Assembly: GCF_016863335.1 (NCBI RefSeq)
Contig: NZ_BOOR01000005.1
Location: forward strand, 186,001-250,000
Length of the DNA stretch: 64,000 nt
Origin: Planotetraspora thailandica
Lineage (GTDB): Bacteria; Actinomycetota; Actinomycetes; Streptosporangiales; Streptosporangiaceae
Direction of reading: 5' to 3'
Shown: piece by piece, positions 52,895 to 61,230 of the stretch
Position numbering within the stretch: the stretch's first letter is position 1
Layout: each line of letters opens with the position of its first letter
Position numbers and translations under genes: made by a program
The notes under the pieces: model-generated
Databases searched by the model: none
Told to the model about the DNA's origin: nothing
Seen by the model: the letters and a program-made list of their open reading frames with translations, nothing else

Positions 52895-55681
52895 TCAGTG
52901 CTCTTCGCGCCTGAAGATCAATTCCTCGAAGAAAAGATACAGTTCGTCGATCTCGCGTATTACCGGGAGTCGGTCATAGGTGCCGAGGCCGTCCTGGTTG
53001 AAGGGCGACAGCAGGTGGGCGGCGGACCGAAGCTCATTGAGCGGCATCTCCATGACCGTGGTGGGTCCCGGCCCCTCACGGAACGCTCGCGCCAGCGGGT
53101 GCCCTGTTCCGTGGAAACCGAGCGCCGCGAGGATCGTTTCGGCGGGCTGTCTCACCGGCGAACCTCCCCAAAGATCGCGCAGTTCGGGATTGGCGACGGC
53201 CAGGATGACGCGGATCGCGCCGGGAAGCTCTCTGAACAGCCGGCCGTCCATTGATTCCACCTCGGCCCTGCGCTGCCGGCGGGCGGCGAGGGACGCGACC
53301 TCCCGGATGCCCTCGCGCATGCCTTCACGCACGATCTTGACGGTCTCGTGGAAAGGCGTCTCCGACAGAGCCAGCCGGTCGGCCAGCGCCTGTCGCACGA
53401 TCACGAGGGGCTCCCGGAACAGGGCGAAGACCAACTCGTCATGCCGGCCGTCCGGATCCGCGTTCACCGCGGCCACGTATCGGGCGACGGGGTCCTTCCC
53501 CCTGAGGCGCGGGACCGGACCGAGTTCTTTGGCCACCTGATCGAGATCGCGGAGGGAACGGGCCGCACGTGAACGCCGCGACCATAGGGGCAGGAAACGC
53601 TCCGCGGCCTGGACGGCCGCCACGGCCACGAGGCCGGAGCCCGCCAGGCCCAGGGTGACCGACCAGGCTCCCAGATGCCTGGTGAAGAACAGAGCGCCGA
53701 TGACGGCCAACGCCAGCACGACTCCGGTCGCGCCCACCGCGGTCGAACGCCGTTCCCGGATCAGCCGCTTCGCGTCCGCCGCGAAGTCGGCCCAGTTCGA
53801 GTCCGCGCGGTCTTCGCGTACGGAATCGATGCGTTGTGTGAGCTCCCGGCGCTGCGCGGGCCAGTTGGAGGTGCGGCCGCGCGGCGTGGCCGTACTGCTG
53901 CCCTGCCTGTCGAGCTGGTCGGCCAACTGGGTGAGACTCTGGGTGAGCGCGCGCGACTCCGTGCGCCGCTCGGAGTCGAGAGACTCCAGATAGGCGAGCA
54001 TCTGGCGCAGGGTCCCGTCGAGCTGGCGCCGGTCGTCGGCCGACTCCTTCGGCGGCTCGGAGGCGAGCCTGCCGACGAGGGCCATCAAGTCGCGAAGGAA
54101 GGTGCTCGGGTCCTCTGCGACGAGAACCTCATGTACGGCACCGCGCAGGAGAGACAGGACGGGGGGACTGGCGTATCCGGTGATCACCAGAGCGGTCAGC
54201 ACGGGGCGCTCGCGGTCCTGGAGCCTTCTTCGCAGCGTGACCACCTCGGCCGCCTTGGTCGCCTCGTCGTCGAAGAAGACGGCCTCGGTCAGGCCGATGA
54301 CGGCGCGAGGGCGCTCCGCGTCGGGGATCAGGAAACACAGTGGCTGGCCGGGAAGCTGTGAACGTTCGATGGCCAGCCCCGCCGACAGCAGCGCCTTCTC
54401 CACGGTGAGCGCCAGATTGCGCAGGGACAACGAACTGCGCTGCTGCGCCGATCCCTGGGCGACGACGGCGACGTCGATGATCTCCCGGGTCGGGGAGGCG
54501 ATCTCGAAACACTCCCAGCAGAGCTGGAGCAGCCGGCGAATGTTGCCGCCGCTCCCTCGCAGCAGCTCGAAGACCGCGTCGTCCGTGAAAGGCCAGATGG
54601 CACCCCGGTCGGAGTCGCCGCCGATCATGTCACGGCCGAGAGACCGAGCCGGATGGAGGTACGTGCGCACGACCAGGCGCGCCTCGCCGGGATCGAGCGG
54701 CAACAGCTGGAAGGCGTTACGCCCGAGACGTTGCCTCAGGTCGACCGGGATGCAGTCCCACCCGGCGTCGCTGCACACCAGCATGAGCATGCCGTTCTCG
54801 CGGGAGATGACCTCCGCCAGGCCCTGGAGCAGGCCGATGTTGGCCGGGACGGGCTCGCCGTCGTTGAGGATGAACTTCTCGCACTGGTCCAGAACGAGCA
54901 TGAATGCCCGGTCCGCGCGAGTCACCAGCGTGGCCAGCAACTGCAGGCCGTACCTGCACATCTCGGGATCGTTGATCTGGGAGCTGACGCCGAGCGCCCG
55001 CGCCGCGGCGGGTTCGATCTCCCGGCCGCAGAGCCAGTCGTAGGCGTGCGTGGAGAACTCCGGCCGCAGAAGGAACGAAAGCGCCCGTTGAAAATGCACG
55101 CCGTTGCCGGCCACGGCCGCGATCTGGCGGGCTTGGGCTTCCAGAACCTCGCCGGCCTCGACCTGGTGCGCGCTGAAAAGCTCGAGCACCCGGGCGGGGT
55201 CCCTCCTGACCTCGCTCATGACCTCGCCCTGCCATCCGGGCCCGACGTCTTCCGCGGCACGGTCGCCCGCGAGCGCCCCGAGATAGCGAAGGCTCAGGTC
55301 GGTGAAGGTCGGCTGGGACACCTGAGAGACGAGCCGGCGATATTCGGCGACGAAGTCGGACTCCTGCAGCCGGAGATACAGCTGGACCGGAGCGGAGGAG
55401 GAATCGTCATGGTCGGCCGCACGGGCCATCATGTAGCGGACGGCGTGCGTCTTCCCCGAGCCGTGCGCACCCCGCAGGCACGCGAGGGTGCCGTCGCGAG
55501 AGACCGGTGACGTGAAGGCCTCGACGTAGTTCGTGGCCAGTTCGACGACCCGGCGGACGCCCGGCAGGAGCGCGGTCGGATTGTGCTTCTCCCAGCCACG
55601 GAGATAGCCCGGCAGCGAGGTCTCTTCCGCGCTGGAGACGCCCCGGGCCGGAAACGGGTTGCGTCCCGGATAATCAGCCAT
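52895..55681 (-). CDS. Large P-loop NTPase with membrane segments (STAND-like)
   Basis: The protein has 928 residues. Walker A is LRGAHGSGKTH (~70-79), Walker B is AFMLVLDQCEKFIL, and GGNIRRLLQLCWECFEIA is a sensor-like helix. A middle segment is Gln/Arg-rich and probably coiled (MLAYLESLDSERRTESRALTQSLTQLADQLDRQ). At ~640-700 two hydrophobic helices occur (VGATGVVLALAVIGALFFT and WSVTLGLAGSGLVAVAAV), so the protein is likely membrane-associated. I cannot assign a named family beyond AAA/STAND-like. It overlaps the next gene upstream by 8 bp (ATGGCTGA). Confidence 0.72.
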   Translation of the reverse strand: MADYPGRNPFPARGVSSAEETSLPGYLRGWEKHNPTALLPGVRRVVELATNYVEAFTSPVSRDGTLACLRGAHGSGKTHAVRYMMARAADHDDSSSAPVQLYLRLQESDFVAEYRRLVSQVSQPTFTDLSLRYLGALAGDRAAEDVGPGWQGEVMSEVRRDPARVLELFSAHQVEAGEVLEAQARQIAAVAGNGVHFQRALSFLLRPEFSTHAYDWLCGREIEPAAARALGVSSQINDPEMCRYGLQLLATLVTRADRAFMLVLDQCEKFILNDGEPVPANIGLLQGLAEVISRENGMLMLVCSDAGWDCIPVDLRQRLGRNAFQLLPLDPGEARLVVRTYLHPARSLGRDMIGGDSDRGAIWPFTDDAVFELLRGSGGNIRRLLQLCWECFEIASPTREIIDVAVVAQGSAQQRSSLSLRNLALTVEKALLSAGLAIERSQLPGQPLCFLIPDAERPRAVIGLTEAVFFDDEATKAAEVVTLRRRLQDRERPVLTALVITGYASPPVLSLLRGAVHEVLVAEDPSTFLRDLMALVGRLASEPPKESADDRRQLDGTLRQMLAYLESLDSERRTESRALTQSLTQLADQLDRQGSSTATPRGRTSNWPAQRRELTQRIDSVREDRADSNWADFAADAKRLIRERRSTAVGATGVVLALAVIGALFFTRHLGAWSVTLGLAGSGLVAVAAVQAAERFLPLWSRRSRAARSLRDLDQVAKELGPVPRLRGKDPVARYVAAVNADPDGRHDELVFALFREPLVIVRQALADRLALSETPFHETVKIVREGMREGIREVASLAARRQRRAEVESMDGRLFRELPGAIRVILAVANPELRDLWGGSPVRQPAETILAALGFHGTGHPLARAFREGPGPTTVMEMPLNELRSAAHLLSPFNQDGLGTYDRLPVIREIDELYLFFEELIFRREEH

Positions 55682-56669
55682 TGGGATCGTCCAATCTCGC
55701 CCAGTTCTCCCCCTGCCACATTTTCGTCTGCAACCAGTCCTCGTGGAGGCGAAGCTCTGCCGTCGGCCAGGGCTCGGCGTCGTGATACTCGCTGAGCCGG
55801 AAATCGAGCAGCATCGCGAGATATCGCATGGCCTGGCCGATCGTGTATCGGCGCCGGGTGAAGGCGGACTCCACGCCCCCGGGGTCGAAAGGCGACGGTT
55901 GCGTGCCGTTCCATCGCTTTAAGGCCAGCATTGAGATCTGTGCCGGTGTCAAAGCCTCAAGGTGGATCACATGGCCGAGTTTGGCGAACTCCTGCTTGTC
56001 GGACTCGGTCAGCTGCGGGGTGCCGGCGTGGTCATAGGCGTCCACGGTGAGGACCATGACCGCCTGTGTGTTCTCGAACACGCGCGGGGCCAAGGCAAGC
56101 AACTCTTTGGTGGCCACTCCCTCATAGTGAATCCCCAATCCGCTTCCTCGTGTGGCCACATCGCTGGAAACCAGTTCCGCGATCTCCTGCAGGTCGTAGT
56201 CGCTCAGCGGCCCGCTCGCCTGGCTCCTGCTCAGGTCACGGAAACTCGTCTTCAGGTCGTCCGATATCTCGATGTGCCTGCGTTTCATGTTGTTCCGCAG
56301 TGACAGGAGGGTGTCGGTCAGCTGCCGATACGGGTCGTGCGTCATCGTCGTCCGCGGAGAGCGATGGACGCAGAGGTTGTCACCCTCTTGCCCCGGCCAC
56401 CGTCGATCCTGGTAGGAGCGCATCACATGGTTGGACAGCGACGTTCTGCCACTGCCGCCCGCTCCGATGATCAGGAAAAAGGCCGGACGGCCCTCCCGTA
56501 CCGCCCGATCGACGGCCGCCTCTATTCCCGCGAGCTGGATGAACCCTTCGAGTTCGAGCAGCAGATCCTGGTCGGACGAGTCGGTCAGCGCGTCCAGCGG
56601 CCTGTTGACGTACGGATTCTTTTTATCCGGAAGTCCGTAGAGCTCGTATCGGACGTTGTCCGGCGGCAT
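55674..56669 (-). CDS. P-loop NTPase-like protein, Walker A variant
   Basis: The protein has 331 residues. It begins YELYGLPDKKNPYVNRPLDAL and has FFLIIGAGGSGRTSLSNHVM, a Walker A loop (~69-77) in which the invariant Lys is Arg. AVMVLTVDAYDH resembles a Walker B/sensor strand. The end is helical (TIGQAMRYLAMLLDFRLSEYHD). The Arg could abolish ATP hydrolysis, making it a regulatory partner of the flanking NTPases. It is separated by one base from the KAP gene and overlaps the 928-residue gene, so all three should be co-translated. Confidence 0.68.
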   Translation of the reverse strand: MPPDNVRYELYGLPDKKNPYVNRPLDALTDSSDQDLLLELEGFIQLAGIEAAVDRAVREGRPAFFLIIGAGGSGRTSLSNHVMRSYQDRRWPGQEGDNLCVHRSPRTTMTHDPYRQLTDTLLSLRNNMKRRHIEISDDLKTSFRDLSRSQASGPLSDYDLQEIAELVSSDVATRGSGLGIHYEGVATKELLALAPRVFENTQAVMVLTVDAYDHAGTPQLTESDKQEFAKLGHVIHLEALTPAQISMLALKRWNGTQPSPFDPGGVESAFTRRRYTIGQAMRYLAMLLDFRLSEYHDAEPWPTAELRLHEDWLQTKMWQGENWARLDDPNG

Positions 56670-56670
56670 T

Positions 56671-57927
56671 TCAGCCTCCGATCATCGTCAGGTAGAGGGG
56701 TAGGTCGTCGGCGGCCGCGTCGAACGCGGAATCGGCGAAGAGAGGTACGAAGAAGTCATACTTGCCGCGATATCCGCGAGTCAGCTCCTGGATTTCCTTC
56801 GCCTCCGTCTTGAAGCGGTCCTGGAATCCCTTCAGAACATCGGTGACCAGCTTCTCCTGGTAGACGAGTTCAAGCGCACACAGGAGCGCGGGTCTGCGCA
56901 CCACGTCGGCGAACAGGTCCGGGCTTTGCACGCGGAGCACGACCAGGCGGACAACGAGGTCGTGCTGTAAGGATTCGAGGCCGGGGGTCGAGGCGATGAT
57001 CGCCTCGGTCACCGTCAGAAGATTGAGGACGCGCTTGATCTTCCGGGGGTTGGCCGCGACCACGCGTTCGAGCGTCTTCACGTGAGGTTTCACCAGTTCG
57101 GCCGTGGTGGCCGACAGGATGAAGTTGCTTATCTCCGTGGTGGCGAGAGGGAAGAGATGAAGCGGCAGCTGGATCATCTTGTCGAGGTATTCGTCGCCGA
57201 TGACCGCCTGATAGGGCTCAGGAAAGCCGAACGGACGGTATTTCACGGAGATGCCGCGATCGACGACTTCCTTGGCGAGGGCGATCATCACGAAGACGTT
57301 CCGTAGATCAAGGAAGAGTTTGACGGACTCGAGGAGATCGATGATCTGGTCGGGCTCGCACCGGTCCAGGTCGTCGATGAAGAAGACGATCTTCTTTCCC
57401 TGCTCCGCCAGGGCGTCCGCCTCATCCTGCAGGGCTTTGCGCAGCCGGCTCGTCTGGCTGTCGACCAGTCCACGCGTTTCCGCGTACTGCTGGGAAAGCT
57501 TGCCGATCTTCTCCATGCTGACGGACGCGACGTTGAGCCTGTGCAGCATCTCGTCGGCTGCGAGATTGAGGAGGATGGCTCCTAGACGCCGTACCGTCTC
57601 CGTGAAGCGGTGTCCGGGGTCTTCGTTCAGCCGGTTGCGCAGCGCGCTCAGCAGCGGCAGCAACATCTCCGGCTCACGGCGGTGGACCCAGGGGTTGAAA
57701 TGGACCCGCACGAATTCGTCCGGATGTTTGTCGGCCAGTCGCTCGTCGACCATTCCGAGTAATGTGGACTTCCCGCTTCCCCATGCACCGAAAATGCCGA
57801 TGGTGAATGGTGTCTCGGTCTTCGGGTTGGTGAGGACGGAGACGAGCGGGTCGACGTACCTCCGGAACTTCAGAAGGTCGCTCCGCCAACTGACGGGGGC
57901 GTCCGACAGCACCGCGATGTCACGCAT
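56671..57927 (-). CDS. KAP family P-loop NTPase
   Basis: The protein has 418 residues. Walker A is GIFGAWGSGKSTLL (~44-57), VRVHFNPWVHRREP is the KAP-specific strand, and Walker B is KKIVFFIDDLDRCEPDQIIDLLESVK, all diagnostic of KAP (Kidins220/PifA) NTPases. No membrane helix is obvious in the insert, unlike classic KAP proteins. PifA-like KAP NTPases exclude phages from F-plasmid hosts (family knowledge). The ATG at 57927 follows GGGAGGG. It is the first gene of the minus-strand NTPase-FxsB run. Confidence 0.85.
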   Translation of the reverse strand: MRDIAVLSDAPVSWRSDLLKFRRYVDPLVSVLTNPKTETPFTIGIFGAWGSGKSTLLGMVDERLADKHPDEFVRVHFNPWVHRREPEMLLPLLSALRNRLNEDPGHRFTETVRRLGAILLNLAADEMLHRLNVASVSMEKIGKLSQQYAETRGLVDSQTSRLRKALQDEADALAEQGKKIVFFIDDLDRCEPDQIIDLLESVKLFLDLRNVFVMIALAKEVVDRGISVKYRPFGFPEPYQAVIGDEYLDKMIQLPLHLFPLATTEISNFILSATTAELVKPHVKTLERVVAANPRKIKRVLNLLTVTEAIIASTPGLESLQHDLVVRLVVLRVQSPDLFADVVRRPALLCALELVYQEKLVTDVLKGFQDRFKTEAKEIQELTRGYRGKYDFFVPLFADSAFDAAADDLPLYLTMIGG

Positions 57928-58255
57928 GATCCCTCCCGTATGAGGATGCACCGCTGATCCGTTAGGAGCACGGTGGTTATGCAAATGTGACTACACGCGT
58001 GATCTGCGTTCTGGGCGCGAGCGTCTTGCCATGCGGTCATCGACGCTGGAGATTTTGCGGACGGCGCACCACCGCGCGGGTCACCCTATGGTTGTCATGT
58101 GGTGTTTGGCGGCGGTGGAGTGCTCCGGTGGGACCGGTCGGCTCACATGCGCATGATTCGTCAGAGACGGCGCTGAACAAATACGTGGGGAAGCGGCAGT
58201 TATGCGATCAGTGAGTCAGCCGACCGAGACCGTGTGGTCCCTTGAGGGGCCCAAG
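57928..58255. other. 328-bp divergent promoter region
   Basis: The region separates the KAP NTPase gene (minus) from the exported hydrolase gene (plus) and should hold both promoters. No coding frame or strong hairpin is seen. If translation of the hydrolase starts at ATG 58202, the region is shorter. Confidence 0.5.
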
Positions 58256-59848
58256 ATGACGACGGGGCGGGGATTCCGGGGTCTCATACCGCAGTGGGGA
58301 GGCGCTGCCAGAGGAGCAGCGGCCGCCGTCACGGCGGGAATCGTCGCCATGGTGCTGGCGGCCGGCTGCACCACGGACGAATCGCCCGCTGGGCAGAACG
58401 CTCCCGTGCAGAAAGGCGATCAGGCGGCGAGTGCGCCCGATCAGGCACTTCAGCCCTTCTACAGCCAGAAGCCCGCCTGGGCCGGCTGCGGCGACGGCTT
58501 CCAATGCGCGAAGGTGAAGGTTCCGCTCGACTACGCCAAGCCGTCGGGGGAGCAGATCGAGATCAGCGCGATTCGGTTGCCCGCGACCGGGAAGCGCCTG
58601 GGATCGTTGCTGATCAACCCGGGCGGGCCCGGCGGATCGGGCATCCAGTACGCGCGGGCCGCACGGTCGATCGTGAGCGACGACGTGCGCTCCCGGTTCG
58701 ACATCGTCGGCTTCGACCCGCGGGGCGTGGGGGAGTCGTCTCCGGTCAGGTGCCTGTCCACCCGGGAGTTGGACGCCTACGTCGCCCTGGACGCCAGCCC
58801 GGACCATCCTCAGGAGATCGCGGACCAGCAGAAGCTCTCCCGAGGGTTCGCCGACGGCTGCGAGGCCCAGTCGGGCCGCCTGCTCCCGTACGTCGGCACG
58901 GTGAACGCGGCACGGGACATGGACGTGTTGCGGGCGGTCGTCGGGGACTCCGGGCTCACCTATCTGGGCAAGTCGTACGGCACCTATCTCGGCGCGATCT
59001 ACGCGAACCTGTTCCCGAAGAACGTGCGGGCGCTGGTGCTCGACGGCGCCGTCGACCCGGCGGTGTCGTCGATCAAGGCCAACGAGGTGCAGGCCGAAGG
59101 ATTCGAGGTCGCGCTCAAGGCCTTCGCGGAAGACTGCCTGAGCGGCCCGAACTGCCCGTTCGCCGGCCGTACGGTGGACGGGGTGCTGGGGGAGATCTCG
59201 GACCTGATGACGCAGGCCGACCGGCAGCCCCTGCGCAACGGCCTCGGCGACGGACGGGTGATCAACGAGTCCATCGTGGTGCTCGGCATCGCCGCTCCCC
59301 TCTACGACCACAACGCGTGGCCGCGGCTCCGACTGGCGCTCGGGCAGGCGCTCAAGGGGGACGGAACCGACCTTCTTCGCATGGCGGACATCCTCGTCGA
59401 TAGGCAGCCTGACGGGACCTACTCCAATCAGACCGAGTCGAACATGGCGATCAACTGCGTGGACCACGCGTTCCCCAAGGGGGCCGAGGCCTACGAGAAG
59501 GCGGCGGACGCCGCAGCGAAGGTCGCGCCCCATTTCGGATCTTTCGTGATGTGGGGCTCGTTCCCTTGCTCGTACTGGCCCGTGAAGCCGACGGGAGACG
59601 ACAAGCCCGTCACGGCCGAGGGGGCGCCGCCGATCCTCGTCGTGGGCACCGTGCGCGACCCCGCCACGCCGTACGCGTGGGCGAAGGGGCTGGCCTCGGA
59701 GCTGAAGTCGGGCCTCCTGCTCGGGTATGACGGCGACGGGCACACCGCCTACCGCACGGGCTCCACCTGCGTCGACGCCGCGGTCGACGACTACCTGATC
59801 GCTCTGAAGACGCCCAAGAACGGCACCGTTTGCCCGGAAGCCGGATAA
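58256..59848 (+). CDS. Exported tripeptidyl-aminopeptidase-like alpha/beta hydrolase (lipoprotein)
   Basis: The precursor has ~530 residues with a lipobox VLAAGC (Cys ~38 from ATG 58256) after a hydrophobic signal. The alpha/beta hydrolase parts are LGSLLINPGGPGGSGIQYAR, the nucleophile GKSYGTYLGAIYANLFP, a C-terminal TAP domain with PILVVGTVRDPATPYAWA (acid), and DGDGHTAYR (His). This is the actinomycete TAP/SlpD type that removes N-terminal tripeptides. The ATG at 58256 follows GAGGGGC; ATG 58202 is a possible longer start. Confidence 0.85.
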   Translation: MTTGRGFRGLIPQWGGAARGAAAAVTAGIVAMVLAAGCTTDESPAGQNAPVQKGDQAASAPDQALQPFYSQKPAWAGCGDGFQCAKVKVPLDYAKPSGEQIEISAIRLPATGKRLGSLLINPGGPGGSGIQYARAARSIVSDDVRSRFDIVGFDPRGVGESSPVRCLSTRELDAYVALDASPDHPQEIADQQKLSRGFADGCEAQSGRLLPYVGTVNAARDMDVLRAVVGDSGLTYLGKSYGTYLGAIYANLFPKNVRALVLDGAVDPAVSSIKANEVQAEGFEVALKAFAEDCLSGPNCPFAGRTVDGVLGEISDLMTQADRQPLRNGLGDGRVINESIVVLGIAAPLYDHNAWPRLRLALGQALKGDGTDLLRMADILVDRQPDGTYSNQTESNMAINCVDHAFPKGAEAYEKAADAAAKVAPHFGSFVMWGSFPCSYWPVKPTGDDKPVTAEGAPPILVVGTVRDPATPYAWAKGLASELKSGLLLGYDGDGHTAYRTGSTCVDAAVDDYLIALKTPKNGTVCPEAG

Positions 59849-59925
59849 TCTCCGGCGGCAGGGACATCAGGGGTGCGCGAGAACCCCTGTAGAACCTGTA
59901 GACTTGCCGTGCCGTTCTGCGGCGC

Positions 59926-60002
59926 GCCGCCTTAGCTCAGTCGGCCAGAGCACTTCACTCGTAATGAAGGGGTCAAGGGTTCGATTCCCTTAGGCGGCTC
60001 CA
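59926..60002 (+). tRNA. tRNA-Thr (CGT)
   Basis: The acceptor stem GCCGCCT pairs with AGGCGGC (59992-59998). The anticodon stem CTTCA/TGAAG encloses CTCGTAA (anticodon CGT), and the T-arm reads GGGTTCGATTCCC. The discriminator is T and CCA is encoded (60000-60002). The 3' half is duplicated at 63165, so the gene is the integration site of a small island. Confidence 0.95.
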
Positions 60003-60016
60003 GTTCAGAGGCCCTC
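59958..60016 (+). repeat. Left attachment site (59-bp direct repeat, tRNA 3' half)
   Basis: A perfect 59-bp direct repeat covers the anticodon loop to 14 bases past CCA of tRNA-Thr and recurs at 63165-63223. The copy here is part of the intact tRNA gene. Confidence 0.9.
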
Positions 60017-60038
60017 ATGGTGATCATGGGGGCCTCTT
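60007..60038 (+). terminator. tRNA-Thr terminator (island-side)
   Basis: AGAGGCCCTCATG pairs with CATGGGGGCCTCT (one wobble) around a 5-nt loop. The left arm lies partly in the attachment repeat, and the right arm is island DNA. Confidence 0.65.
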
Positions 60039-60176
60039 GGGTGTCTATCTGAGTGACTACCCTTTTCGCCGATTCAGCACCACCGCAACGATTCGTCAAA
60101 CCCCTCACGCGCGTAGGTTCGACGCGTGACCAACTGAGTGAATTGCGGCAGCGCTGCTTTGTGTATCGTGCACGCT

Positions 60177-60512
60177 GTGACTGCCGGACAGCACCCGCAC
60201 CTGGTGGATGTGTTTCCCGACCTCACCGCTGACATCATCGCGCTGCTGCGAGTCCAGAACGAGAACGACCCCCTGGCGGACGCGGTGGAAGACCTGCTGT
60301 TCTACGGCGTGTGCACCTGTAGCGCCACATGCACCAACCTCTTGACCGCTCCACCGGGTTCGTCGAGTTCCTGGATGGTGGAGTTGGAACGCGACGGCGA
60401 GTCCGTCATCTGGCTGAGCTTGAACCCGACCGCGACGGCCATCACCGACATCGAGGTACTCGACGGACGTGACCTCGGCCCAGCGAGTCGCAGAGGGGAT
60501 GTCTCTGCGTGA
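60177..60512 (+). CDS. Conserved actinobacterial small protein, unknown function
   Basis: The protein has 111 residues: LVDVFPDLTADIIALLRVQNENDPLADAVEDL, then FYGVCTCSATCTNLLTAPP with three Cys, then WMVELERDGESVIWLSLNPTATAITDIEVLD. This order (acidic helix, CxC-type Cys cluster, two-strand hairpin ending IxxIEVLD) resembles small proteins often found in actinomycete genomic islands, but I cannot name a family. GTG 60177 lies 8 bases after TATCGT (60164-60169), suggesting a leaderless mRNA. Confidence 0.6.
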   Translation: MTAGQHPHLVDVFPDLTADIIALLRVQNENDPLADAVEDLLFYGVCTCSATCTNLLTAPPGSSSSWMVELERDGESVIWLSLNPTATAITDIEVLDGRDLGPASRRGDVSA

Positions 60513-61230
60513 CGAACTGCGTGACAACGCCAACGGACGACGCTGGACAGTGGCGGAAGATGATGGACGCTCAACGCAGGTTGGCAACGTAGCCGGGCAG
60601 TTCCGGCGTCCCTGTTCCCCGATAAGGAAGAGGTTCCTAGGGAGCGTTCGGCTGGCTTGGGCGGTTCCCCATCCGGCTGCCCTCTCCGGCGGGACGATCA
60701 GGCCTGTGGCCATGTCAGTTGGGGCAGCACCAGGCCTACGGGGGGAGTTGCCGGGGCATGGCCGGGGCTCCGTCCGCGCCTTGCGGTACGTGGGTGGTTG
60801 CGCAGGGCCGTCCCGCCAGCCGACGACCCTGGCAAGCCGAGCAGACCCCCGCCCGGCCCGCCAGCGTCAGAACGTGCGTCAAGGTCCGCTTGACGTGGCG
60901 GACCGGGCGGCGGCCCGCTCCCCGGAGGGCGGGTCGGCGGCAGACGGGATGGCAGCCAGGTCTGCGGGTTGGGTTCGCATCCCCTCCCGCCTTATCAACG
61001 GCACGGATGTTGCGAGCGTCAGTGGCCATCGGTAATGGCCCAGGGCGTGGCCTGTGCTGCTGTCCGTTGCTGTGACTGCCATCTGTCGTTCATGCCTGCG
61101 TAGCCGTGTTAATCAGCCTGCTCCCTAACATCTGCGACGTGCGCCGCTGGCCTCCCGCGGCCCTCTCGGGCTCGGACTGCTGCCATCCCTCGGTGCTCGA
61201 TTAGCCTCCGACAACTGATAGGCCACGGGA
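60513..61230. other. 718-bp island region without a convincing gene
   Basis: Several short open frames exist on both strands, but none has consistent codon bias over its length or a recognisable motif. A Cys/Arg-rich frame on the minus strand (60736-61029) resembles zinc-ribbon fragments of plasmid-type proteins only weakly. It is probably decayed mobile-element DNA plus the phosphatase promoter. Confidence 0.5.

Noticed and set aside
60736-61029. Cys/Arg-rich minus-strand frame as a zinc-ribbon protein
   Set aside because: Cys spacing is irregular, there is no ribosome site, and codon bias is inconsistent.
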